Source of the DNA: Bacteroidales bacterium | GTDB lineage: Bacteria; Bacteroidota; Bacteroidia; Bacteroidales; UBA932 | DNA length: 64,000 nucleotides | Assembly: GCA_017935505.1 (NCBI GenBank) | Contig: JAGBHM010000023.1 | Location: 1-64,000, forward strand | Direction of reading: 5' to 3' | Shown here: positions 26,349 through 34,435 of the stretch, one piece after another | How positions within the stretch are numbered: the stretch's first letter is position 1 | Layout of the letters: every line of letters begins with the position of its first letter | Position numbers and translations under genes: made by a program | The notes under the pieces: generated by a model | The model's database searches: none | What the model saw: the letters and a program-made list of their open reading frames with translations, nothing else | Told to the model about the DNA's origin: nothing

Positions 26349-28316
26349 ATGTTCAGAAGGATTCTACATTTTTGTATGCTGGCAGCACTCCTCTGCATGG
26401 TATCAGTGTCATGTACCAAGGAGGAGAAGGTGGAGCTGGAATTAAGTGCCACAGAAGTTGAAGTGGTGATGCCCAAGGCATTTTTCAATGTTACATCCAA
26501 CAGGGCCTGGACACTGAGCCAGAGCGGAGATTACACATTCAGTGTCTCTCCAACGAGCGGTATGGCCGGTACAACAGCTGTAAACATATCTTATACTCCA
26601 AATACTACAGGCAAGGAGAGAAGCTCTACCCTCACAATTACAGCCGATGGCCAGACAAAAAACGTATCTGTTTTCCAACCGGCACTGGAGTTTTCACTCT
26701 CTCCCGAAGTTCTGGAGTTTGAGGCAGCAGAGAGTACAAAATCAATAATAGTAACTACAAATGCCGCCTGGAATATCGACGGAATAACTGTTCCTGACTG
26801 GATAAAATCCATAAGTGCCAAAAATCCTGCAGGCAATGGAGAGATAGTTATAACTGTAAAGGAGAATACAAGCAGAATCTCTGCAAATACATGGCTGCTG
26901 CGGGTAAATTATGCAGGTTCTTTGAGCAAGACAGTTGAGATTATGCAGTCTGCTGCATATAATGCCCCTCCTACAAAACCGTCGGGGCTGGTTCCTGAAA
27001 ATAATGCAACATCAATCTCGGTTATGCCAGACTTTTCATGGACAGGCTCAACCGATGCGGATGGGGATGAAATCAGCTATTATGTATATCTTTCGCAGGA
27101 TGGTACCAACTGGAAGCGCTTTTCTGCCGGAAAGGCTACCTCTGTGGCGCTGCCAAATTCTTATGGCATACTGGAGCCAAATACTACTTATTATTATAAA
27201 GTGGTTGCAGATGATGCCCACAACAAAGGCATTACAGAGTCTGATATAAACAAATTTACCACTTCAGAAAAAGATGCATATGCCGACGGCGACTTCAAAT
27301 TGTACATGGAGAGCAAGAAGAGCAATCCTGTAGTATTGATTTTTACCGGCGACGGATACATGGCCGAAGACCATAAATACAGAGGAGCATTTGATACAGA
27401 TACCGACGAGGCCATTGAGGCATTCTTTGATATAGAGCCATACAGATCTTATAAAGAGTACTTTACAGTATATAAACTTGCTGCATACAGCCCAGAGAGA
27501 GGTCTCTCCAATAAAAGCACAAACAGCATCAAGAATACAAAATTCGGTCTTCTATGGGATGGCGGCAACTCTACAGGTATCAACTGTCCAAATGATGGTG
27601 CTGCAGTATTCGAGTGGTGCAAGAAGATTCCTGGTGTAAGTGATGCTTCATTGGCTGATATGGCAATAGGTATTGTCATAAATGCAGATGTATATGCCGG
27701 AACCTGCCTGAGCTTCTCCAATGGAAAGAGCATTGCAATGATTCCATATTTGAGGACTGGTTCAAATATGACAAAATTCGGCAATGTTGTACGTCATGAG
27801 ATGGGCGGACACGGTTTTGGAAGGCTTTCGGATGAGTATGTGAATTATCAGAGCGAGATGCCCGAAAGTAAAAAAGAAAATACAGCCCTATGGCAAGACT
27901 TCGGATATGGCCTGAATATTTCGCTCTATCCGGCTATGAGTGACTCCCCTTGGGCCCACTTTGCAGGTTTGTCGGATTATTCTCATGTAGGAATGTATGA
28001 GGGCGGACATTATTATGCAAAAGGTGTGTGGCGTCCGGAGGTTATAAGTTGTATGGAGGACAATAGAAATTACTATAATTCTCCAAGCCGTTTCTACATT
28101 GTAAAGAGGATTCTGGAAATTTCAAGAGAGGTGGATCCTATTAAAAAGGATGATTCGGATCAGGTGAAGGCGCAGAAGATGAAGATATTGATGGATAAGT
28201 TCCTGGCCAAGGATGTTGAAAAGACAGACAAGAACTCTTCAAATACAAAGAGCGGCTGGGGTGGAGTTCCGTATGATTTTGTACCACTGGGATCACCGGT
28301 GCTTATAATTGAATAG
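26349..28316 (+). CDS. BACON/FN3 lipoprotein with M64-family metallopeptidase domain
   Basis: This is a 655-aa cell-surface lipoprotein (lipobox SVSC, C22). Two BACON-like beta domains follow, at about 30-115 (FNVTSNRAWTLSQSGD) and 116-205 (IIVTTNAAWNIDG), each with the Ala/Asn-x-Trp pattern of that family. Residues about 208-310 look like fibronectin type III (PPTKPSGLVPENNATSI, FSWTGSTDADGD). From about 315 the protein matches peptidase family M64, the family of IgA-cleaving proteases: VVLIFTGDGYMAED, then the zinc site HEMGGHGFGRLSDEY (H483, E484, H488, D495). The spacing is HExxxH rather than HExxH. Together with the preceding unknown gene and the susCD operon upstream, it suggests protein or glycoprotein degradation at the surface. 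Confidence 0.87.
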   Translation: MFRRILHFCMLAALLCMVSVSCTKEEKVELELSATEVEVVMPKAFFNVTSNRAWTLSQSGDYTFSVSPTSGMAGTTAVNISYTPNTTGKERSSTLTITADGQTKNVSVFQPALEFSLSPEVLEFEAAESTKSIIVTTNAAWNIDGITVPDWIKSISAKNPAGNGEIVITVKENTSRISANTWLLRVNYAGSLSKTVEIMQSAAYNAPPTKPSGLVPENNATSISVMPDFSWTGSTDADGDEISYYVYLSQDGTNWKRFSAGKATSVALPNSYGILEPNTTYYYKVVADDAHNKGITESDINKFTTSEKDAYADGDFKLYMESKKSNPVVLIFTGDGYMAEDHKYRGAFDTDTDEAIEAFFDIEPYRSYKEYFTVYKLAAYSPERGLSNKSTNSIKNTKFGLLWDGGNSTGINCPNDGAAVFEWCKKIPGVSDASLADMAIGIVINADVYAGTCLSFSNGKSIAMIPYLRTGSNMTKFGNVVRHEMGGHGFGRLSDEYVNYQSEMPESKKENTALWQDFGYGLNISLYPAMSDSPWAHFAGLSDYSHVGMYEGGHYYAKGVWRPEVISCMEDNRNYYNSPSRFYIVKRILEISREVDPIKKDDSDQVKAQKMKILMDKFLAKDVEKTDKNSSNTKSGWGGVPYDFVPLGSPVLIIE

Positions 28317-28326
28317 TTTCAAATTG

Positions 28327-28357
28327 AAAGAGAAGCAGGCTGTTGCTTCTCTTTTTT
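28327..28357 (+). terminator. Intrinsic terminator after the M64 peptidase
   Basis: AAAGAGAAGCA pairs with TGCTTCTCTTT around a 5-nt loop, followed by a T-run. It begins 10 bp past the peptidase stop codon. A -7-like TATTTTTG (28363-28370) just after it may drive the YraN-manC-deiminase run. Confidence 0.85.
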
Positions 28358-28424
28358 ATTTATATTTTTGTGAGATGTAAAGAAATTCTTAACTTCGATT
28401 GTTTTTATTAGGAGAGGTGTGCCG

Positions 28425-28805
28425 ATGGAGGAGGAGAATTTGGGCAGAGACAGAGCAGAAGTGGGCAGAAAGGGTGAAGATCTGGCCTTGGAGTACCTTC
28501 AGAAGCGAGGAATGAGCATAGTGGCACGCAATTGGAGATGCGGACACAAAGAGCTGGATCTTATTGCAGATGACGGCCTCTTCTTGAGGATTGTTGAGGT
28601 ACGCACATTGTGTTATCCTAATATAAGGCCTCCTGCAGAGAGCATAGGCCCAATGAAGCGGAGAAAGATCATGGCTGCTGCCAGAAGATTTGTGGCAGAG
28701 CATGGTATTGTAAATGAAGTGGCATTTGATATAGTGTCGGTTGTGGTAAATGGAGAATTTTACTCGTTGGAGTATATAGAAAATGCCTTTTTGCCGGAAT
28801 GGTGA
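28425..28805 (+). CDS. YraN/UPF0102 family nuclease-like protein
   Basis: This 126-aa protein belongs to the YraN family, small proteins with a PD-(D/E)XK nuclease-like fold whose role is not settled. GRKGEDLALEYLQKRGMSIVARNWR is the family N-terminus. The core follows as GHKELDLIADDGLFLRIVEVRTL, where the acidic ELD and E-V-R positions match the nuclease fold. The usual catalytic lysine of the EVK motif is Arg here. I take ATG at 28425 as the start, with AGGAGAGG about 8 bp upstream; an in-frame GTG lies at 28419. The mannose-1-phosphate guanylyltransferase gene follows after 22 bp. Confidence 0.82.
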   Translation: MEEENLGRDRAEVGRKGEDLALEYLQKRGMSIVARNWRCGHKELDLIADDGLFLRIVEVRTLCYPNIRPPAESIGPMKRRKIMAAARRFVAEHGIVNEVAFDIVSVVVNGEFYSLEYIENAFLPEW

Positions 28806-28827
28806 GTAAAAAGTTAATATAAGGAGT

Positions 28828-29925
28828 ATGAGTAGAGAGAATAATTATTGTATTATCATGGCCGGGGGTATCGGAAGCCGATTCTGGCCGATAAGCAGAA
28901 ATTCAAGACCCAAACAGTTCCTCGATATTTTGGGCACGGGGAGTTCATTCCTTCAAGACACATTCAGGCGCTTCCAGAAGATAATTCCGGTTGAGAACAT
29001 TATTGTTGTGACATCGGAACAGTACGGAGCTCTTGTGAAAGAGCAGCTCCCGTTGATGAAGGATGAAAATATACTGTTGGAGCCCCACAGAAGGAATACG
29101 GCCCCTTGTATTGCCTATGCAACCTACAAGTTGCTCAAGAAGAATCCAAATGCAAATGTGGTTGTAGCTCCGTCGGATCATCTTATAATTAATGAAAATC
29201 TCTTTTTGGAGACAATTGAGAGCGCTCTTGAGTATGCTTCTGCACATGACCACCTGTTCACCCTTGGAATAAAACCTACCCGTCCTGAGACCGGATACGG
29301 TTATATCCAGATAAATAAAGGCGAGAAGATGGAGATCAACAGGCATGCGGCTTATGGAGTGAAAACCTTTACCGAAAAACCGGATGCAGAACTTGCAAAA
29401 GTATTGGTTGAGAGTGGTGAATTCCTTTGGAATTCAGGTATTTTTGTGTGGAACCTCAAAGCCATAAGCAGAGAGCTGGAGAGGCATCTTCCGGAGATTG
29501 CAAACTCTTTCAAAGATGGTGGCCGTTTTTACTACACACCAGAAGAGAGGGATTATATAAAAGGTATCTACGAAGCATGCAACGGTATCTCCATAGATTA
29601 TGGTGTAATGGAGAAGACCGACAAATCGTGGGTCTTTGAGGCATCATTCGGCTGGAGCGATTTGGGAACATGGCATTCACTCTATTGCCAGAGCAGCAGA
29701 GATGAGAATGAGAATATGGTGCAGGCCGGTGCAGCTATGTTGGATGGTGTGAAGAAGTCTCTTATAGTTACTGAGTGTAAAGACAAGCTAGTTGTTGTCA
29801 AAGGCCTTGAGAACTATATGATTGTGGATACTGCGGATGTGCTGATGATCTGTCCGCGCAATGAATCTGATTTCAAAAATGTAACAACAGACCTTACTGT
29901 TAATGAATTGAACAAGTATCAATAA
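28828..29925 (+). CDS. manC: Mannose-1-phosphate guanylyltransferase
   Basis: This enzyme makes GDP-mannose from mannose-1-phosphate and GTP, a cytoplasmic donor for surface glycans and GDP-fucose. The 365-aa protein covers the nucleotidyltransferase domain without the C-terminal isomerase domain of bifunctional ManC/AlgA. The signature IIMAGGIGSRFWPISRNSRPKQFL is near residue 9. VVAPSDHLI near residue 111, RPETGYGYI near residue 152, FTEKPD near residue 175 and FLWNSGIFVWN near residue 195 are typical of GMP families. Arginine deiminase follows after 3 bp and YraN precedes by 22 bp, so the three probably form one transcript. Confidence 0.93.
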   Translation: MSRENNYCIIMAGGIGSRFWPISRNSRPKQFLDILGTGSSFLQDTFRRFQKIIPVENIIVVTSEQYGALVKEQLPLMKDENILLEPHRRNTAPCIAYATYKLLKKNPNANVVVAPSDHLIINENLFLETIESALEYASAHDHLFTLGIKPTRPETGYGYIQINKGEKMEINRHAAYGVKTFTEKPDAELAKVLVESGEFLWNSGIFVWNLKAISRELERHLPEIANSFKDGGRFYYTPEERDYIKGIYEACNGISIDYGVMEKTDKSWVFEASFGWSDLGTWHSLYCQSSRDENENMVQAGAAMLDGVKKSLIVTECKDKLVVVKGLENYMIVDTADVLMICPRNESDFKNVTTDLTVNELNKYQ

Positions 29926-29928
29926 AAT

Positions 29929-31194
29929 ATGAGTACAATGAATTTGAATGTCCAGAGTGAGATAGGACAACTCGAAGGGGTAATACTTCACTCTCCGGGG
30001 GCTGAGGTTGAAAATATGACACCCGGAACAGCGCAGAGGGCCCTTTATAGTGATATTTTGAATCTTTCAATAGCCAAAAGAGAGTATGCTCAGCTTAAGG
30101 GTGTGCTTGAAAAATATACAACCGTTTACCAGGTTATGGATCTGCTTGCTGCAGTTCTGGAAGATTACAGGCACAGAGAATCTCTCATAGGTAAAATATG
30201 TATAGAGGAGGGCGCAACAGATTATTTTGATGATCTGATGAGTATGCCTTCTGCAGAGCTGGCAAGGTGCCTCATTGAGGGCGTGCCAGCCAAGATCAAC
30301 TCGCTCACATCATATCTGAATGATGAGTATTATGCCCTCTATCCGCTCTACAACTTCTATTTTACAAGGGATGCCTCGGTTACAATCGGCAACAATGCAC
30401 TGATCTGCCGTATGGCAAATAAGGTGAGAATGAGGGAGTCGCTCATAATGGAGGCTATTTTCAAGGGAAGCGGTTCCTTTAATTGCAACATAATAAATGC
30501 ACATGATTTCCATCCTGGGAATGCCGATATATTTATGGAGGGTGGCGACATTCTTATTGCCCGCGATGACATTCTTCTCATAGGAAACGGCACAAGAACA
30601 AGTACACAAGGCATTGACATGCTGGTTTCACGCCTGTGCCGCAATAAAGGGGAGGGCAAGAAACATGTAATTGTGCAGCAACTTCCGCACACTCCTGAAT
30701 CATTCATTCACCTCGATATGGTCTTTACACTTCTGGACCGCGACAGATGTATGGTATTTGAGCCTCTAATTTTGGGGAACAACCAGTACCAGACTGTGCA
30801 TATGACCATTGAGGACGGCAAGGTGACAAGTATAAAAAGTGTTGCAGACATACCTTCTGAATTGCGCAAGCTGGGTATGGACCTGCAGCCTGTAATATGC
30901 GGCGGATCAACCGATGAGTGGAACCAGGAGAGGGAGCAGTGGCACAGTGGAGCCAACTTCTTTGCAATTGCACCAGGCAAGATACTTTCATATGCCCGTA
31001 ATATCCACACGCTTGATGAGCTTAACAAGAATGGTTTTGAGATCATTCCTGCCTGGGATATCATAGAGGGCAAGAGGGATATGAATGATTATGAGCGTTG
31101 TGTTGTTACAATTGAGGGTAGCGAACTTCCTCGTGGCGGCGGCGGTGCACGCTGCATGACGATGCCGGTAAGCAGAAAAAGTGTGGCATGGTAG
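29929..31194 (+). CDS. Arginine deiminase family protein
   Basis: This 421-aa protein is of the guanidino-group-modifying superfamily, most like arginine deiminase, which turns arginine into citrulline and ammonia. Active-site features are FTRDA (145-149), MEGGD (203-207, acidic guanidinium binder), HLDMVFT with H261 and D263, and the C-terminal GGGGARCMT with nucleophile C409. No ornithine carbamoyltransferase, carbamate kinase or arginine-ornithine antiporter lies nearby, so the classical arginine deiminase pathway is not visible here. A related guanidino substrate cannot be excluded. The gene starts 3 bp after manC, an unexpected partner. Confidence 0.82.
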   Translation: MSTMNLNVQSEIGQLEGVILHSPGAEVENMTPGTAQRALYSDILNLSIAKREYAQLKGVLEKYTTVYQVMDLLAAVLEDYRHRESLIGKICIEEGATDYFDDLMSMPSAELARCLIEGVPAKINSLTSYLNDEYYALYPLYNFYFTRDASVTIGNNALICRMANKVRMRESLIMEAIFKGSGSFNCNIINAHDFHPGNADIFMEGGDILIARDDILLIGNGTRTSTQGIDMLVSRLCRNKGEGKKHVIVQQLPHTPESFIHLDMVFTLLDRDRCMVFEPLILGNNQYQTVHMTIEDGKVTSIKSVADIPSELRKLGMDLQPVICGGSTDEWNQEREQWHSGANFFAIAPGKILSYARNIHTLDELNKNGFEIIPAWDIIEGKRDMNDYERCVVTIEGSELPRGGGGARCMTMPVSRKSVAW

Positions 31195-31263
31195 TGAATT
31201 GGTAAAGGATTTTGTTTAAATTTGCGGTTTGAAAAATCTATCGGGATATAAAATAGAAAATAT

Positions 31264-32295
31264 ATGAGAGAGCGTATAGAAGAACTTTTGCACGAAATAG
31301 AGGAGCTCAAAGCCCAGAAGATGCAGGATATTGAGGAGTATAGGATCAAATTGTTGGGTAAAAAGGGTTCTGTAACCAAATTGTTTGAGGATTTCAGAGA
31401 GATTCTGCCTGAGCAGAAGAGGGAGTTTGGCCAGAAGCTGAATGCCTTGAAACAGGCTGCTGCTGCCAAATTGGATGAGTTGAGGGAGAAACTTGAGGAG
31501 AATCCTTCGCAAGAAGAGGCAAAGTTCGACTATACCAAACCTGGAGACAGATTTGACCTCGGTACCCGCCATCCTATTTCAATCACACGCGAGGAGATAA
31601 TTTCAATCTTCTCAAAATTTGGCTATGCTGTAGCGGAAGGCCCTGAAATTGAGGATGACTGGCATGTATTTGGAGCATTGAACTTCCCGCCTGAGCACCC
31701 TGCAAGGGATATGCAGGATACATTCTTTGTATCACAGGCTGGTGGCGACAATCCTATTTTGCTCAGAACCCACACAAGTTCTGTACAGGTTAGGGCTATG
31801 GAGAAGATGCCGCTTCCAATAAGAATCATCTGCCCTGGACGTGTATTCAGAAATGAGGCGATATCAGCACGTGCTCACTGTATTTTCCATCAGGTTGAAG
31901 GTCTGTATATCGACAAGAATGTCTCATTTGCAGATCTGAAACAGGCAATTCTCCTCTTTGCAAAAGAGATGTTTGGAGAGGATTCAAAAATACGTTTGAG
32001 ACCTTCATACTTCCCATTCACAGAGCCAAGCGCGGAGGTGGATGTGAGCTGTAACATCTGTAAAGGTAAAGGATGTAATATATGTAAAGGTACCGGCTGG
32101 CTCGAAATCATGGGTTGCGGTATGGTAGATCCTAATGTTCTCGAAGCTTCCGGCATAGATCCTAAGGAGTATTCGGGTTTTGCATTCGGAATGGGAGTTG
32201 AGCGTATTGCAATGCTCAAATGGCAGGTGAAAGATTTGCGTCACTATTTTGAAAATGACGTAAGATTTTTGAGAGAATTTGAGACTGTAGTATAA
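31264..32295 (+). CDS. pheS: Phenylalanyl-tRNA synthetase alpha subunit
   Basis: This is the catalytic subunit of the heterotetrameric PheRS, which charges tRNA(Phe). The 343-aa protein has an N-terminal coiled-coil arm (about 1-85, rich in Lys and Glu) that contacts tRNA. The class II catalytic core follows, with GTRHPISITREEI near residue 100, motif 2 RVFRNEAISARAHCIFHQVEG near residue 192, and motif 3 GFAFGMGVERIAML near residue 305. A Cys-rich insert CNICKGKGCNICKGTGW (about 262-278) resembles a small metal-binding knuckle found in some family members. A -7 box TAAATTTG is at 31217-31224. PheT is not adjacent. Confidence 0.96.
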   Translation: MRERIEELLHEIEELKAQKMQDIEEYRIKLLGKKGSVTKLFEDFREILPEQKREFGQKLNALKQAAAAKLDELREKLEENPSQEEAKFDYTKPGDRFDLGTRHPISITREEIISIFSKFGYAVAEGPEIEDDWHVFGALNFPPEHPARDMQDTFFVSQAGGDNPILLRTHTSSVQVRAMEKMPLPIRIICPGRVFRNEAISARAHCIFHQVEGLYIDKNVSFADLKQAILLFAKEMFGEDSKIRLRPSYFPFTEPSAEVDVSCNICKGKGCNICKGTGWLEIMGCGMVDPNVLEASGIDPKEYSGFAFGMGVERIAMLKWQVKDLRHYFENDVRFLREFETVV

Positions 32296-32351
32296 TCAAA
32301 AGGTAGTTTTTCAAGTTTTTTATAAAAAAAATCGAAAAAAGTCACATTTTT

Positions 32352-32382
32352 TTTGGAAATATAAAAAAAGTACTTACCTTTG
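32352..32382 (+). promoter_or_regulatory. Promoter of tRNA-Gly
   Basis: TTTG (32352-32355), exactly 19 bp, then TACCTTTG (32375-32382) is a perfect match to the Bacteroidetes TTTG-N19-TAnnTTTG promoter. The tRNA begins 34 bp beyond the -7 box. Confidence 0.85.
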
Positions 32383-32416
32383 CAATCCCAAACGGGAACA
32401 ACAGTTCTTAAATAAT

Positions 32417-32492
32417 GCGGAAATAGCTCAGTTGGTAGAGCACAACCTTGCCAAGGTTGGGGTCGCGAGTTCGAGCCTCGTTTTCCGCTCCA
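32417..32492 (+). tRNA. tRNA-Gly (anticodon GCC)
   Basis: This is a full cloverleaf. The acceptor GCGGAAA pairs with TTTCCGC, the D arm is GCTC/GAGC, and the anticodon stem CAACC/GGTTG has loop TTGCCAA with anticodon GCC at 32450-32452. The T arm is GCGAG-TTCGAGC-CTCGT with a weak last pair, and the discriminator is T. The 3' CCA is encoded. It is a single tRNA with its own promoter and terminator. Confidence 0.95.
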
Positions 32493-32520
32493 AGAGTCAG
32501 CAGAGATGCTGACTCTTTTA
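32492..32520 (+). terminator. Intrinsic terminator of tRNA-Gly
   Basis: AAGAGTCAGCA (32492-32502) pairs perfectly with TGCTGACTCTT (32507-32517) around a GAGA tetraloop, then TT. It begins at the last base of the tRNA CCA end. Confidence 0.9.
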
Positions 32521-32605
32521 TTGAAAATTCATCCCTGACGAGGGTCAACATATATTGCGGTCGGTCACAGTTGTGGTCGGCTTTTTTGTTTTTAGGGAGG
32601 CTCTC

Positions 32606-33718
32606 TTATTCAAGATTATCTTTTAAGAGATAGTTGGTACTTCGGCCACCCGCATCAGCAGCTATAAGCACTCCCTTTTCCACAAGATCCGATACATCAC
32701 GCAATGCTGTTGCTTGTGAGGTCTTGGAAATCTTTGCCCATTTTGAAGTTGTTAGTTTGCCTTCAAAACCATCCCAAAGCATGTTGACAATTTTTACCTG
32801 ACGTTCATTCATCCTTACTTCCCTATGCTGCTGCCAAAACAATGACTTCCTGACTACTCGTTGAACCATTTTCTCGGACCGAAGTATTGCACTGCGAAGT
32901 GTCTGCAAGAACCAATCAAGCCAAGTGGTTATATCCGTTGTTCCCGTTGTAACCTTTTCAAGAGCTGCATAATAGCCCTTACGTTCACGCAATATCTCTG
33001 CTGACATACTGTAGAAACGATGTGGCATACCGTCTGCCTTTGCTAGTAGCATATCTGTAATAGTTCTTGTTATACGACCATTGCCATCATCAAATGGATG
33101 TATAGCTACAAACCAAAGATGGGCCACAGCTGCTTTCAATATAGGGTCTATACCTTGTTCACCATTTATCCACCTCAAAAACTCATCCATCATTGTCGGT
33201 ACAACCTCCGATGCTGGTGCCTCATAATGGACTTTTTCTCTGCCCATTGCACCAGAAACAACCTGCATGGGCTCTGGACCTGTGCGATAGGCCGCAACGG
33301 TAATCGGGTACATGCCACTACGACCTGTAGGGAATAGTGCGGCATGCCAATTGAATAATCTTTTATGGGTAAGAGGCTCATTACTGTTGCGTACTGCATC
33401 AAGCATAACCTGTACAACACCTTCGGTATAATGGTCGGGTTCGGGTAGTCCTTCCGTTTCAATGCCAAGATGCCGGGCAATTGAGGAGCGCACTCTGTCT
33501 GCATTAAGCAACTCCCCTTCAATCTCAGATGAGCGCAACACATCCTCTACCATCACATCAAGTGAGGTGGCGTTCTGAATACCGAAGCCTAAACCATCCA
33601 TCAGCCCAAGTATACGTCCTTCGTGATTGCGCACTTCTGACAGGAGCGTTATCAACTTATCATTATCCCACGTAAACTCAGCCCAAGTAGGCTGCTGCCA
33701 TATATACAGAGGTCTCAT
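32606..33718 (-). CDS. Fic family protein with C-terminal winged-helix domain
   Basis: Fic proteins usually AMPylate a target protein with ATP. The 370-aa protein has the full catalytic motif HPFDDGNGR at residues 207-215 and an N-terminal inhibitory motif SSEIEG (63-68) of the (S/T)xxxE(G/N) type, so it belongs to the self-inhibited class. The C-terminal 80 residues (MNERQVKIVNMLWDGF to AADAGGRSTNYLL) look like a winged-helix DNA-binding domain. MRPLYIWQQP (33718) is the likely start; the longer frame runs into the promoter. The upstream region carries repeated TGATGYGAA half-sites, which suggests it binds its own promoter. No partner toxin or antitoxin gene is adjacent. Confidence 0.9.
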   Translation of the reverse strand: MRPLYIWQQPTWAEFTWDNDKLITLLSEVRNHEGRILGLMDGLGFGIQNATSLDVMVEDVLRSSEIEGELLNADRVRSSIARHLGIETEGLPEPDHYTEGVVQVMLDAVRNSNEPLTHKRLFNWHAALFPTGRSGMYPITVAAYRTGPEPMQVVSGAMGREKVHYEAPASEVVPTMMDEFLRWINGEQGIDPILKAAVAHLWFVAIHPFDDGNGRITRTITDMLLAKADGMPHRFYSMSAEILRERKGYYAALEKVTTGTTDITTWLDWFLQTLRSAILRSEKMVQRVVRKSLFWQQHREVRMNERQVKIVNMLWDGFEGKLTTSKWAKISKTSQATALRDVSDLVEKGVLIAADAGGRSTNYLLKDNLE

Positions 33719-33736
33719 AACTCTTTGATTTTGATG

Positions 33737-33794
33737 TAAAGATAATGCAATGATGTGAAAAAACAAATTATTCGCATCAAAAAATGATGCGAAT
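33737..33794 (-). promoter_or_regulatory. Promoter and palindromic operator of the Fic gene
   Basis: On the minus strand TTTG (33764-33767), 19 bp and TATCTTTA (33737-33744) make a near-consensus promoter. ATTCGCATCA (33770-33779) and TGATGCGAAT (33785-33794) form a perfect 10-bp inverted repeat just upstream of the -33 box. A third half-site, TGATGTGAA (33751-33759), lies between -33 and -7. This arrangement fits autorepression by the Fic protein's winged-helix domain. Beyond this and the hairpin at 33912, the 33719-34102 gap holds only the higBA promoter. Confidence 0.6.
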
Positions 33795-33911
33795 AGCTCA
33801 TGTAATCACTTCATATATTTGTTGAGGTGCCAAACTATTTTATCTCCAATGTTGCTAATTAAGTATATTTGACAAAAATTTGAAGTTCAATACCCCATAG
33901 AATGTAAAAAA

Positions 33912-33948
33912 CAAACCCCGCAACTTTCCTTGAAAGCCACGGGGTTTG
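33912..33948 (-). terminator. Minus-strand terminator-like hairpin without a clear gene
   Basis: CAAACCCCG (33912-33920) pairs with CGGGGTTTG (33940-33948), with an inner CTTTC/GAAAG stem. Reading the minus strand, six T follow (TTTGTTTTTT). No minus-strand gene ends here. It may stop antisense read-through from the 34806-35897 gene, or end an unseen small RNA. Confidence 0.55.
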
Positions 33949-34051
33949 CCCGACTTAACCTAACTTAAAAAACTATTTCGTATAAATAACAATATAGTTG
34001 TTGAAAAGTTTGGAGATTATATGAAAATCTGGTGCTTTTTGTTACATATTC

Positions 34052-34083
34052 TTTGTTGGAAAGAAACTAATTCGTTACCTTTG
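34052..34083 (+). promoter_or_regulatory. Promoter of the toxin-antitoxin pair
   Basis: TTTG (34052-34055), 20 bp and TACCTTTG (34076-34083) match the Bacteroidetes consensus exactly. The toxin start codon lies 19 bp further on, with AGGGGAAG as a possible ribosome-binding purine tract. Confidence 0.8.
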
Positions 34084-34102
34084 TGTTGTAATAGAGGGGA
34101 AG

Positions 34103-34435
34103 ATGAGAAGGGAATTGATTTATTCACAGGAGTATTTGGATTTTATACAAGGATGTTCATATAGAACACGCGAAAAATTACATTATGCCACATCAATTTT
34201 GGAAAGTGTAATCTATATTCCTGCAAAATTTGTAAAAAAGCTTATAAATACAGATTTTTATGAGTTGCGGATCTCTGTAGATAATGAAATTAGAATAATA
34301 TTATTTGCGGTAGATAATGATAATATAAATCTTGCAACCACTGTTATATTCCTGAATGGCTTTGTGAAAAAAAGCACTAAGGATTATGATAGGGAGATAA
34401 CAAAGGCTATAAACATTTTAAGAAGTGTACTATGA
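34103..34435 (+). CDS. HigB-type (RelE superfamily) toxin
   Basis: This 110-aa protein resembles Gp49/HigB-like toxins, ribosome-dependent mRNA endonucleases of type II toxin-antitoxin systems. The N-terminal RRELIYSQEYLDFIQ segment, the LYELRIS-like stretch FYELRISVDNEIRIILF near residue 50, and the late hydrophobic strand VIFLNGFVKKSTKDYDREI near residue 79 are typical of the family. Toxin-first order with the antitoxin overlapping by 4 nt (ATGA at 34432-34435) is the usual HigBA arrangement and implies coupled translation. It has its own strong promoter. Confidence 0.85.
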   Translation: MRRELIYSQEYLDFIQGCSYRTREKLHYATSILESVIYIPAKFVKKLINTDFYELRISVDNEIRIILFAVDNDNINLATTVIFLNGFVKKSTKDYDREITKAINILRSVL

